Source: Petaurus breviceps papuanus
Taxonomy: Eukaryota; Chordata; Mammalia; Diprotodontia; Petauridae
Length of the DNA stretch: 64,000 nt
NCBI GenBank assembly: GCA_028583685.1
Contig: JAMXIF010001194.1
Span: 3,814,065-3,878,064, forward strand
Direction of reading: 5' to 3'
Below are positions 1-11,583 of the stretch, piece by piece. How positions within the stretch are numbered: the first letter of the stretch is position 1; every line of letters begins with the position of its first letter. Position numbers and translations under genes: made by a program. The notes beneath the pieces were generated by a model. The model saw only the letters and a list, made by a program, of their open reading frames with translations, had not been told where the DNA came from and ran no database searches.

Positions 1-429
1 TCTCTTTTTTTGTGACTGAAAAGTGAAATTATACTTTTTTGGAACAAATCCTTACCTTTCCTTTTTTCCTGTTTTGAGGAGGTAGAAGATTTACTTTCTT
101 ACACAAAATTACCCTGAGTATTCTAGCATCATGCTTCAACTTTTATGTTCATGGTAAACTATCTGAGGCATGGGGGGGGGGGGGGGAGGGGGAAAGGGGA
201 GGAGAAGGTTTACGCAAATAAGGAAGACTGTTGTGTAAAAGACTGAAATCCCCTTATATCGGCATTTTCCTACTGTTTAACAATGAGATGAATCAGTAAA
301 TAATTACTTTGCATATTGCTTTTTGCAGTCAATATTATCTTCACTACCCTAGAATTTGAATCTATAAGAAATGGTACATATGATTTTCTCAGAGTAATGT
401 CTGGGAACCCTGAATGATAAGTTCTAATA

Positions 430-790
430 ACAATGCTGGTTGATATTTATATAATGCTCAGAAGTTGGCAAAGTACTTTACATATATTACCGTGTTTCCC
501 CGATAAGACACTGTCTTATTAATTTTTTTGGACAGAAAAACACCAGAGGGCTTATTTTCGGGATAGGTCTTATTATCGGGGAAACACGGTATCTTACTTG
601 AGTTTCACCACATCTTTAGTGGTTTCTATTGTTTTTCTATCGATGAGGAAACAAAAGCTCAGAGAAGTTCTATGTGTGTGTTGCCCATGGTCACACAGAG
701 GTGGAATTCAAACCCAGGGCTTCCAAATACAGCCCTCCATCCACTACACCAAATGCCTCTGCATAACTGTGGTCCTGACAATCAGAGATC
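430..790 (+). repeat. MIR-like SINE split by the MITE
   Basis: Left part ends caaagtactttacatatatta. The right part resumes tcttacttgagtttcacc and carries gatgaggaaacaaaagctcag and a cacagaggtggaattcaaac core, typical of MIR. Removing 490-589 and one TA restores the MIR order. Confidence 0.7.
490..589. mobile_element. Mariner-type MITE, 100 bp, TA duplications
   Basis: Near-perfect inverted repeats: CCGTGTTTCCCCGATAA at the left end and its reverse complement at the right. TA flanks both sides (488-489, 590-591). It can fold on itself into a long hairpin. It splits a MIR-like SINE. The same termini occur in the larger copy at 60621-61203. Confidence 0.85.
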
Positions 791-791
791 C

Positions 792-3590
792 TGGTCCCTA
801 AAGGCACCCTCCACCTCCACCTGTGGAAACAATGTCAAGTAAGGTACATCTATCAAACCTTCCTACTGGTTTGTCATCTAAATTTTCTCCCAGAATTTGC
901 CTGAGCCCTGAATTTAGCTGCCTTTGAAAGCTTATCGACATTGTTGATTATGTATTCCTTTAAAGTTTATGGGTAATAGAAACATTTAAAAACAAAGATG
1001 TGGATGCTCCAGTGATTACAATCAGAACTGTACACATACCAGGAGAAAGCAATGCCTCCATTCTCATCCTGCCTCAGTCACCAGAACTTTCTTCCTTAAC
1101 TAAACATTCTATGTCTTTGCTTTCTGGTTTGTGAAATGGAAATTATACTGGAGCAAATTGTTAAAAGCTAAGATTATGCCTGTATATAACACCAGTGGAG
1201 CTTTCCTGCCCTCTGCTGGAGGAATGCAGATTTAGCACAACTATAAAAAGCATTTGCATGGAGTTCAAGCAATGATTGATTGTGCCTAGTGAGTTACTTG
1301 AAGCAAATGAATTTTCTTACATATATAAAAGGAAACAGTGACAAAGTTTTGGTGGATTTTTTAAAAATGACATTTCTGTGGAACCAAAAATATGCATTTG
1401 AATGTAACTTATTTCTTAATTGATTTATTTATATTTTGTGTACTACTGGTAGGATTGAACATTTTTTAAGTGACTGAGAGAAGTTAAAAATTGGAAAGCC
1501 TTTTCTAACAGGATTTTCAGAATTAGAAACAATCTTCAAGATCATCTTTCTTATCGCTTCATTTACAGAGGAGGAATTAAGGCCTATAGAAGGGGAATAA
1601 CTTAAGCAAGTAATGTTAGCCACATAAGCAAGAAAATGTTACATATAAATAATGTTAATGGAGTATTATGCAAGACCAGATCACCACTGGCCAGCCATCA
1701 ATACAGAAAACTGCTAACAGATTTTTTTTAACCGATGACTAATAACCACTTTCTTGAATCTAGTGGCCTCTGCCTTTGAGTTGATTGACATCACTCAGAA
1801 ATAGGAAACAGCACAAATGTAACAGCTTGTATAAAGCATGAAGAGGAACTGGAAAAAAAATGTCCTCTTCTTTGAGTTTATGATGTGATGGTAAATGGAG
1901 GGTTAGGTGAGTGAGGCTCTCCCCAGTTTTGACCTGTCCCTTCTCCTATTGGCCAACTGTGGCTTCCCAGAGAGCAGTAGAAAGGAAGTCAGCCCTTGTC
2001 TCCTAGCCTTGCATCCATCACTTGCTGTTGGCCTTGTCTGATAGCCACCTGCAGAGTTGCTTCAGTAGCAGATTTCATTTCACAGGGTGCTGGCCTGAGT
2101 CAGATATGGTCCATCTTCCATATTCACATGGAAAGGTTGATGACAGACCCACATGGTAACAGCAAAAAAATTGCAGCCAATTAGTTATTGCCTTTGAAAT
2201 ACATCTCACAAAAGCCACTTAACTGAACTCAACAAAGAAATTGAACAGCTATTTGTTAAAAACTTGCCTTGTCTACAGAGCATCATGCTTGACTACTAGG
2301 GAAGAACGCAATTTGGATGTTATTGTCCTGGCCCTCGTGATACTTTGTTAAGGCAATAAGATCAAGATGGGTAGCTGTAAAACAAATGCATGCAGTGTAT
2401 TATTTCGCATGCAAAGAAATGTGCACTTTAGCCTCTTTGCCCTCCTGTGCACTGAAGGAAATGCTCTGATGATGGGGGAGGACCTGACTCTCTTGCTGCC
2501 TTCTGCATATTTGGGTTGGTTTGTTGCTGATACCAAAGTAATTTTAACATCAACATAGGACAGATTTTGGAAAGTTTTCATTGTCGTACTTCATGCCCAG
2601 GGCTACTGGGGTATTATTATTATTATTTAGTCCTTTGCTTTCTAAGTGTGCAGGGGATAGTGGGGTTGGTTTGTTTTTTAATCCTGTGAGGCATTTTAAT
2701 TTGTGGAAACAAGCAAAATTTATGAGTTTTTTCCTCATATTTTTTCTCCCTCCCTCCAAATAAATAAGCTGTGATAGGCTTTGTTTGTTTGTTGTTAGTA
2801 ACTTATTTCTTTAAAATTGAGTCTGTTTATTGCTGATTTGTGATATGGGGATTGAAATGGGAGGAAAGTTCAATGACTATATATGATGTATAGCCACTAT
2901 GCTGGAATTTTTCCATGCATAAATCTAGGCACATTGAAACATATAGGAAACAATGATGTAGGAGCCTAGTTATCTATTTTGAAATAAAAATAAATGTTAG
3001 TGAACCCTAAGGCACATCACTGGGCTCTAATGCACAGGTGATTTTGCAAATCATTGGCCAAGCATTTACCTTTGTTACCCAGAGACTCAGACATTCCCCA
3101 TTTGTATTCTGCAACTTTAGTACTTTATTTTCTACAGTAACATGCCAGTGTAGACCACAGAGACCCATGACAGCCATGAGCTAATGTATATTAACCCTCC
3201 CATGTAGCATGTTAAAATTTATATAGAACTTTAAGGTTTATAAAATGTCTCCTGCCCACTCACCCCCAAGCTCTCCCTTCCCATGGTCAAAATCTAGCTG
3301 GTTAACTTGGGGTTTACTGGCTAGATTTCTTTCTGAAAGACCAAGCCTTAAAAACCCAATTCACTCTGGATTTCATGTATTGGACAACAGATCCCTGCCC
3401 CAAGCACCACTTATTTATTGGTTATTTTTTGGGCCCTCTTGGCTCAGAGTGAATGTAAATAGTAACTGTTTCTCTTTTGGCCAGCAACCCTGAGGGTCTT
3501 CCCCTCCCAGGGGTTTGATAGATTTTTTTAAAATTAAAGACACCCTCCTTTGACTCAATTCTTAAAGAGGTCCATTCATTGAATGGGGGG
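792..3590. other. Intergenic, no gene recognised
   Basis: AT-rich sequence with small open frames lacking any family resemblance. A possible MIR-like remnant lies near 1520-1620. Nothing else can be supported. A G-rich run at 171-193, to the left, is low complexity. Confidence 0.6.
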
Positions 3591-3599
3591 GTGGGGAGA

Positions 3600-3830
3600 C
3601 TTGAAAAGACCTTAGCTTAAAAGGGCCAAGATCTGCCACTGCATCCTGGACCATCTCCAGTCACCCTGGTCCACATCTGGCCACTGGACCCAGATGGCTC
3701 TGGAGGAGAAAGTGAGGCTGGTGACTTTGCACAGCCCTCCCTCACTGAAATCAAAGTCAGCTGCAAGTCACATCATCTTCTCTTGGTCCTCTTTGAGAAC
3801 GAAGGACAAGCCACAACCTGGTTATAGAGT
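3600..3830 (+). repeat. Marsupial interspersed repeat, family uncertain
   Basis: The text around gatctgccactgcatcctgg and gtcctctttgagaacgaagg is a recurrent marsupial repeat ending, probably the 3' region of an RTE-type element or a SINE that borrows its tail. Named from memory only. Confidence 0.4.
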
Positions 3831-4059
3831 TGCATTGTACCAGAGGCCTTTTGTTGACAGGACCTTCCTTGACTACAAGTTTCCTTACCCTTAAAAGGAC
3901 TCTCTCCACAGATGATTTGGCTAGATTTGGGGCTGCCATGGTTGAGAAGGTGTCCCATATTACAGACAGCTCCATGCTTCCCCTAAGATGACAACCAGCC
4001 ATGTAATAGCAGCAGGAAAGAGTGAGGAAAGGCATGATTTAAAGAAGAAAAAGACAAAA

Positions 4060-4480
4060 TGGTGAATACAGAAAAGCATGTTAAGACTTAAATGAACTGA
4101 TGGAGAGTGAAGTTGAACTGATGGAGAGTGAAGTAAGCAGGGCCTAGAAACAATATACACAATGACTACAACAATGCAGATGGAAATAACTACCCACCAT
4201 CTTAAAACAATGTAAAGTGAATATTGCAAAATTACAAAGAACAAGCTTGGTCCCAAAGAAGAGATATGAGAGGATCAACTCTTCTGCTTTGCAGAAGTGG
4301 GAAGTTCACAGATGTGCAACATTGCATTTATCTTAAGTCTTTTTTTCATATTACTAATGAGTTTTGCTAATGATTTCCTCTTCCTATTTGTCTTTAAAAA
4401 ATATTGTTATATGGGATGGCTTTTTGGAAGTGGAAGAGGGAGAATTTTAGACAGTGTAAGAAGAAACTATATCAGTATTT
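4060..4480 (+). mobile_element. L1 3'-end fragment (5'-truncated, diverged)
   Basis: Contains aaatgaactgatggagagtg and gaagtaagcagggcc, typical of the marsupial L1 3' region. The 21-base unit ttgaactgatggagagtgaag is tandemly duplicated at about 4092-4132. Confidence 0.5.
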
Positions 4481-4559
4481 TTTTTTAAAGGGAAAAGGGA
4501 GAACGCTCAAGGGGTTGTGCCATCTCTTCAAAAGGCTTGACTACATCATTTCTAGTCTG

Positions 4560-4745
4560 AGAAAGGCAAAATGACTTCCCTGGGGCCACACAGCCAAGAA
4601 AGGATTTTAGAGGTCACCCATCTCAACCCCTTTATTTCACACATAAGGAAACAGGCTCTCAGGAGTGATTTGCTCCATGTCACTGCTGGTAGTGTAGAAG
4701 AGCCAGGATTTGAGCCTAGGTCTTTTCAACTTAAAATCCCACAAT
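4560..4745 (+). repeat. MIR-like SINE fragment
   Basis: Core features: a cacacataaggaaacaggct segment, a catgtcactgctggtagtg segment and a gagccaggatttgagcctag box. Confidence 0.6.
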
Positions 4746-5199
4746 ACTTGCTCACACAACATTACTATATAGTTCACAGATGGGCAAAAAAGATGAGCTG
4801 GCAGAAGAGTTTAATGTTATGCTGTTGAATCCCTAGAATGTTTAAATATGCAGGTCTTTTAGTGTTTTTTGAAATCTCAAACATATGTAAACCAAGCAGT
4901 CTGCAAAGGCATCCACAATCCACAGTGTATCCAACTACAGCCATGCCTTGAAATCCACAGTATAGCAATGTGCTCTGCTGGGCTCTCTATCACAGACTCC
5001 CAAAGCAAGTCTTGTTGAAGGTGGCTTAACTGGGCTGCATGAACAAAGGCTCCTATATAATTATTAAAGCCACAGCAAGCTGATGGTCCTAGGGACTAGA
5101 GGAGGTTGGCTCAGGGGGAGTCCCATCGAAGGAGAAGAGCTAAAGATGCCTAGTATATCACTGAGACGGGCGGAATAAGGACTGGACATTGAAAAGAGA

Positions 5200-5375
5200 G
5201 GCAGCATAGTTGAGAGGAAAGATTACTAGGCTGGGAGTTTGTAGACCTGGATCACACTGAAGGGCCCTGCTAATAATCTGATAGGTGACATTAGGTAAAT
5301 CACTTATACTTTCTGGACCTTGGCTTCCTGATCAGTAAAATGAGGGAGCTAGACAAGATAGTTTCTCGGGGTGAA
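5200..5375 (+). repeat. MIR-like SINE fragment
   Basis: Shows the agaggcagcatagttgagag start, taggtaaatcactta core and cagtaaaatgagggagctag end of a mammalian MIR. Confidence 0.6.
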
Positions 5376-5419
5376 CTGGTCCAACTAATCTGGGAATTGA
5401 ATTTGGAATTATACTTTTA

Positions 5420-5940
5420 AAACACTACAGAACAAAAAATATCTGTTAACTCATGAATACTACTAATGGACATATAGCCTACAGAGACAAACTGGAGGGA
5501 AAGGTCCCATGTGTACAAAAATTTTTATAGAAGGAAGGCAGTAAGTAGGTTACCATCAATTGAGGAATGGCTAACCAAACTATAAGTATGATAGATTACT
5601 GCACCATGAGAAATGATGAATGTGAAGAATTCAGAGAAAATTGGGAAGGCATCTATGAACAGATGAATAGAGTAGAGCAAAATAAACAGAACCAGGAGGA
5701 TAATTTATAAGGTAACCACAATAGTAAAGTTAGAACTCTTTGATCATTGCAGTGTCTAGTATGACTTCAGAGGCCTGATGGTGAAGAACTCCTACCCCCT
5801 CCATCGAGTACAACATATATTTTCAGACATGGGCAATGCACTTTGTTTTTATTGACTTGTTATGAGAGGGTTCTCTTTTGGGAGAAGGTAGTCATTGGAA
5901 AGTGAGTGATATAAAAACAAAATCAAAAATATTTTTAAGG
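5420..5940 (+). mobile_element. L1 3'-end fragment
   Basis: Carries caattgaggaatggctaacc, gcaccatgagaaatgatgaa and aaataaacagaaccaggagg, the recurrent marsupial L1 tail. The same family occurs antisense at 18779-19355 and diverged at 62440-63010. Confidence 0.6.
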
Positions 5941-6217
5941 AAAAAGTGGTTTCTAAAAATCTCTTCCAGCTTTGATTTTCTGTGATTTTACAAGTCTTAT
6001 TAGCAACAATCTCACATTTATCTTTTTTTTTTCAAAGCCCTTTCACACATGCATGGTGTTAATAACCCCAACTGGAGACAGGCAGGAATTATTAACCCAG
6101 TGCTGCCACCAACCTGGGGCAAGCTGCTTTCTCTCTCAGGTCCTAGTTATCCAAGGCCCTTCCTGCTGAACATTTCTTTTCTCAGGCCTCATTTTTCTTG
6201 ATGTCTATGGGCAGTAC

Positions 6218-6445
6218 TGGGGTAGCTAGGGGGGCAGTGGCCTGAGTGCTGGGCCAGAAGTCAGGAAGCTTCATCTTGCTGAGTTCACATCTGGCTGTGT
6301 GACCCTAGTCAAGTCACTTAACCCTGTCTGCCTCAGTTTCTGATCTGTAAAATGAGCTAGAGAAGGAAATGGAAAACCACTCCAGTGTCTTTGCCAAGAA
6401 AACCCCAATTAGGGTCACAGAGACTCAGACACAACTGAAAAGGAC
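6218..6445 (+). mobile_element. SINE with RTE-style tail (MAR1-type)
   Basis: Sense copy with gtgtgaccctagtcaagtca, aaatgagctagagaaggaaa and gtctttgccaagaaaacccc, ending in gactcagacacaactgaaaa. Relatives at 51936, 55437 and 63852. Family name is from memory. Confidence 0.7.
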
Positions 6446-6474
6446 CAAATCAGCAGCCAACCTACAGCGTTGAC

Positions 6475-7890
6475 ACTTGTTGACTGCCTTCTCATTCCAC
6501 ATACTTTCCTCTATGGTTCGACATTCTCTCATTCTTCTCCTACTTGTACTACTCAGTCTCCTTTTTAAGATTATCATCCATGTCCTAGCCCACTATAAGA
6601 GGGTACCCCTGGGCTCATTCTAGGCCTTCTTTTTTGTGGGGGGTTTTCTGGAGAGGGGAAGGCAAGGCAGTTGGGGTTAAGTGACTTGCTCTAGGTCACA
6701 CAGCTAGTTTAGTATCTGAGGCCGAATTTGAACTCAGATGCTCCTGACTCCAAGGCCGGTGCTCCCTTCACTGTGCCACCTAGCTGACCCCCTCTTCTCT
6801 ACCAACTTCATCAGCTCCTACAGGTTCAACTATCATGTCTATGCAAATGACTCCCAAATCTACATATCCAGCCAACGAGGTTTCCAAAGCTTCAATCCTC
6901 CATCTCCCAACTGGCAGTCACACCTCTACTTGAATATCCCCATGTGTCTTACATATCCCAAACTGAACTTAATATTCCTCCTTCTCCTGCAGAACTAGTA
7001 GAGCCCCAGCTTGCTGATCATCTTAGGGAAGACCCACTTAGCATCCCGGTTTCTATCCAGATAATCACTTGTCAATTCTTCACTCAGCACTCTCCTCACT
7101 CCAGATCTCACCAGTCACCAAGTCTTATTAATTCAGTTTCCACCACCTGTCTCTCATCCATCACCTTCTCTCCATTCACACAGCCACCACTATAATTCAG
7201 GCCCTTTTGGGTCTCCTTGTTTCCAGTTTTTCACTCTTCCATTCTGTCTCCTCAAATTGATAGTTAAAACACAGGTCTGACCATGTCACTTCCTTGCTCA
7301 AGAAGCTTCAGTAGTTCCCTATTGCCTTCCTGTTTGGCATGCAAAATAAACATGGTTCTAATTTAGCTTTCTAGACTGATTTCACATGCCTTCTTCCCTC
7401 ATAGTAGGTACAGATTTAAAGTTGGAAGGGACTTTGGAAGTCACTAAATCCAACCCCCTCCTTTTTCAGGTGAGCTGAGGCAAAGGATCAATGGAATTTG
7501 AACCTATTTCTTCCTGACTACAGGTCCAGCATTTCCTCTGCTCCCATGCTGCTTCTGAATTTTATGATCAAACCAAGCTAGGTTACTTGCTGATCCCTAT
7601 AAACAACATTCCAGCTGGTGCCTTTGTCCTTTTGCACAGGCTGGCCCTCAATTCTGGAATGTCCTAACTCTTCATCTGCCTCTTGGCAGTCCTAGCTTCT
7701 ATAAAAGGCATTTCTTGATCTCCCTACCTTTATCAGTGTTCTTTTCCCACTCCAATTTATTCATTTTGTATATATTTTATATTTATGTTTATGTGTTATT
7801 TCCCCCAAAAGCTCTGTAGGGGCAGAACTGTTTAGCTTTTGTCTTTGTATCCCCAGCTCCTACCTGGACTATAAATAAATGCTTGTTAAA
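6475..7890 (+). mobile_element. L2 LINE, 3' part, interrupted by two SINEs
   Basis: Sense copy. It encodes a broken piece of reverse transcriptase reading LISSYRFNYHVYANDSQIYI (human L2 type: YHLYADDSQIY), followed by the L2 tail with gctctgtaggggcagaactg and aaataaatgcttgttaaaac. A SINE sits at 6626-6790 and a MIR-like piece at about 7395-7565. Confidence 0.75.
6626..6790 (-). mobile_element. tRNA-type SINE, antisense, inside L2
   Basis: Reads ggcagttggggttaagtgac then ggccggtgctcccttcactg on the plus strand and ends near tgccacctagctgacccc. L2 sequence continues on both sides. Confidence 0.8.
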
Positions 7891-7999
7891 ACTGACTTAT
7901 AGTGCCCTGGGATTTTATAACTACATCTAAATTTGAGCAATCTCTCCCAACCCCCTCAAAAAAAAAAAAATGAAGCCAAAAAGGAGGGAGGGAAATCTC

Positions 8000-10335
8000 C
8001 ATTAACAGTGGAAGACATTTTATTTTTAAAATCATCTCTCATCACTTCACCTATCTTGATAGAAATCAAATGCAAAACACCTCCATTTAAAAGTCAGATA
8101 TACTTTTACTGTCTCAATCACAGCAACCTGGTACAATAAGATACACACCAAGAGAGTGCAAGGTCAGAGCACTTGCAATTCAATAGTTTTGAACAACAGT
8201 ATTTCCATGACAATATATATTATACACCAGACTTTTATTAATGCAGTCATCCGGGCTAACGTTCACCATCTAATCACATGGCTTCACAGTTTGTTAGGAA
8301 ATTTGCAGTGGGCAGTCTGGACAAGGGACAAGAGAACTAGAGACCTCAGAAATAGGATAGGCATGACACTCCAGAATGAAGTAGCTAATCTCAGTAGTGA
8401 AATTCTTTAAAATTCAGCTTTATATACAGTGTTATCTATACATAATCTATCAGATATATGTGCATGTATATGTGTGTGTGTGTATAAAGATAGTGATTTC
8501 AAAAAGTCAGACAATTAGGAAAAAAAATCATTCAGCTGAGCTTAGAAGTCCATAAGTTAACAATGACTACCATGTCCAGCCAAATTCAGATTTGTTTCCC
8601 CTCCACCCACCTTTTCATTAAAGCCAAATATCTCTTTTTTGCTTTGCTCTTAAAAATACATTTGGTAAGGTCCCAAAAGATTTATACATTTGACAGACTT
8701 ACGGCTAAAGTAATTTTTGCATGTTCATAAATTTAGATTTTCTTACTCTTCCCCATTCCTTTTCTCACATCAAAGTAAAATTTAAAGGTAAGTGTTGATC
8801 ATTCATTGCATGAGTCAGGAGTCAAAAATATCCTTCAGTTTGGAGGGAGTTTTTAGGACAGGTCAAACATACATAAAAATAAGCAGTTTCTGGCCATTTT
8901 AAGTGCAAAACTGTTTCACATTTTGAAAACTAAAGATAAAGATATGGGGCGGGGGGAGGGAGGGAATCAAAAGGAATGGCTAAGTTACATTTCCTTCAGA
9001 AACAAGACTTAGACAATTAGGAGGGTCAGGTCCAACTTTTGTGCCAGTGACCATAGGGGCATAGTGAAGTCCTGAGAAGGCCCTTAGTGTGGCCTCTAAA
9101 TTTATGAGGGTAGTACTACAGTCTACAGGGGCAGAGTTGCACTGCCAAGTCTGTACTAACCCCCAAGAAGTGCAAATGGGAGGTAGGTATCTATATGTAC
9201 ACAGTATATATATATATTTTTTAAAGGGAAGACAAGAGCTTAGTTACCTCTACTGACTCAAAAAAGAAACCCATCTTCAATATTCCTTCCCACTACTAAC
9301 AGCTTCACCTAGGGAACATTAGGAAAAAAGAACTAAAGGCAAACCAAAGCAACACAAAAGTCCCCATTTCCACACCCCGCCCAAGAGAAAAACAAACAAA
9401 AAAACCCAGGGGAAAGTTATAAATAGCCAGATAATGATTTTTACCACTTTTAAGCACACAAGGAATATATTTATTAAAAAATAAAACTTTTCAAGTCACC
9501 TATTTACAGTACAAAGAAGAGTCAATACGTGTGCAACAGAGAAAAGGAATTAAAATTAGGCCTCTTTTGGATGGCTGCAACGAAAATGTCGTGTCAACAA
9601 ATCCACTAATACTGTACAGTACACTAGAGGAAGCTATTGGCAGCACTACAAAAATCAAGCATGACTGTCTTCTGTTCAAACTCTGAAACCTAGAGAGTCA
9701 AATATGAGGGGGCACAGGAGAGCCCACTCAGGGATCTTGGTGACTATTTAAAATAATATCTATGTGTGGAGGGGTGGAGGGAGGTTGTTGGATATTTCAG
9801 GAAGCACTTTGAGATAAACCTCTGTGGGCAGCAATAGAACTCCTAGGAGATGCTGCTGTGAAAGAATGCTTTGCTTTCAAAAACCTTTCACTAGTCCCTG
9901 GAATGGAAACCATGAATCTTTGTGACTGTCCCTCCCCAGCCCACTGCAGCTTATCAGTGGAGCTGCTGGGGAGTCATTTGAAAACCCCAGGTATCAAACT
10001 CCTTTAAAAAACAAAACTGGGGAGGAGGGTGGGTGGGGATGGGGTGCATACAGGAGGACTAGCAAGCCCAAGTGCCAAACTGGAAAAGAAGCCTGGCTGG
10101 TCCTCTTCCCCTTATCAAATCACAAAGCATCCATTGCTGGAAAGATCTGACAGGAGTGTGGATCCCAAGGTGTGTGTAGCATGGATGAGGACACAAAAAC
10201 ACCAACAACGGAGGGGTGAAATGTCATTCCCCGTAGGTCAGCATAGCTCCACTTCCGAGGTCAGTGTAAGACTTCGCACCAAGGAAGTCACAAAGTATAG
10301 TTTTAGCCCTTTGTGTAGAATATGAGAGTTTGAGT
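8000..10335 (-). other. SPATA2: Probable SPATA2 3'UTR
   Basis: About 2.3 kb downstream of the SPATA2 stop contains no interspersed repeat that I recognise, in contrast to the repeat-dense flank below 7900. That length is close to the human SPATA2 3'UTR. On the minus strand AATAAA occurs at 9475-9470 and again at 8024-8019. The second would give the full-length UTR ending near 8000. The extent is inferred. Confidence 0.55.
8019..8024 (-). terminator. Candidate distal SPATA2 polyadenylation signal
   Basis: AATAAA on the minus strand, at the border between repeat-free sequence and the 3' end of an L2 copy. A second AATAAA at 9475-9470 could give a shorter transcript. Confidence 0.4.
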
Positions 10336-11583
10336 CTATCTATACACAAGATGGGAGAACTGAGTTGACTTATAGTTGAGCTGACTGTTAGGCATGAATT
10401 TGTGTTGCTCACTCTTTTTGCAGCATGGGTCGTAGTGGTAAGCAGTGAGGCAGGTATCGCATGAGACTTTTGAACAAATTGCACATGTGTTAGAGGCTCC
10501 TGACCGATTGCAGAAGCCACAGCGAGATGCAGCTGTAGCCTTGGATTTTGAGTGGAGGTGAGATGCCCTTTCAGGGCCCTGAGTCTGTGCCGTGTACAGA
10601 GACTTCTCCCTCATAGCAGCCCCATGGGATAAACCATCATGGGGGCCTGATTTTATGGGGAAGCTGTTCTGTTTGGTGACAGGATAGTCCTGCCGACACG
10701 TGAGTACAGTTTCACACCGCTGGCAGAGCGAGGAGCCACATGTGAGGCCACAGCTTTGGCACTTAGAAGAGGCGGTCTCTTTGGCGGGATGTGTACGCTT
10801 ATGGTAAAGGGGGTTGGAGTCATTTCGTAATAGCCACACATCTGGCTTGAGAGAATCTGGTCTCCTATATGTACCCCTGGAATCTGAATCTGTGTAAAGG
10901 TCTAGGTCATCTTGAGGGGAAAAATAGGTGTTACAAGGAGGGATGGTTCGTAACATGCCATTCGGATTTGAGGAGAGGGGCACAAATTCATCAGAGCAGC
11001 CGCGTGGGGAGCTGGACATGGTCAGGAGAGAGGGAGATGGTCGAATAATTTCATCTTTAATGTCATCTTCCACATCTGCCACTGCAGGCTCCTTCCTGAG
11101 GCTAAGTGAAGTCATCAGTGGTGGCTTCTTACTCTCCCAGTAACTATCGTAAGTGTCCATGGATTTGGAAGGCTTATTCACTTTGGGCTTGAAGTAATCT
11201 TTTGCTGCTCTCTCACTGGCTGATTTCTGAAGGGACATTCGTGCCATAGAAGCAGTGAGGTTCTCCTTACACTCCACCCTCCTCTTCATGGCATCTGAGC
11301 AGCCCCTCACATCTTCACTGCTGTGTTTACGCTCATTCACCACATCCAGCTCTGAGTAACCCTTGTCCTTCACCTGGGAGTGTATCTCAAGCAACTGTTC
11401 ACACTCTACTTTGGCCAAAAAAAGCTCAAAAGAGACCATTTTCACCTGCAAAATTTCTACCAGTTCTTTGAGCCTGTATGCACTTCCAAGATCCTGGACA
11501 TAGCCCATGTAATTCAGGATGACTCTGATGTCGTCTTCTAGTAATGTTGATTTCACATAATAAACAAAAGGTCCTGTGTAGGT
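10336..11583 (-). CDS. SPATA2: SPATA2 coding exon 3
   Basis: This exon encodes residues 107-521, starting [15 protein letters not shown]. The acceptor is a pyrimidine tract ending cttgtag at 11584-11590, and the stop codon ends at 10336. It holds the end of the PUB domain, the serine-rich linker, the HOIP-binding PIM and the cysteine-rich C-terminus. A frame-supporting TAG lies in the acceptor itself, so the exon cannot be extended upstream. Confidence 0.97.
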   Translation of the reverse strand, partial: TYTGPFVYYVKSTLLEDDIRVILNYMGYVQDLGSAYRLKELVEILQVKMVSFELFLAKVECEQLLEIHSQVKDKGYSELDVVNERKHSSEDVRGCSDAMKRRVECKENLTASMARMSLQKSASERAAKDYFKPKVNKPSKSMDTYDSYWESKKPPLMTSLSLRKEPAVADVEDDIKDEIIRPSPSLLTMSSSPRGCSDEFVPLSSNPNGMLRTIPPCNTYFSPQDDLDLYTDSDSRGTYRRPDSLKPDVWLLRNDSNPLYHKRTHPAKETASSKCQSCGLTCGSSLCQRCETVLTCRQDYPVTKQNSFPIKSGPHDGLSHGAAMREKSLYTAQTQGPERASHLHSKSKATAASRCGFCNRSGASNTCAICSKVSCDTCLTAYHYDPCCKKSEQHKFMPNSQLNYKSTQFSHLVYR

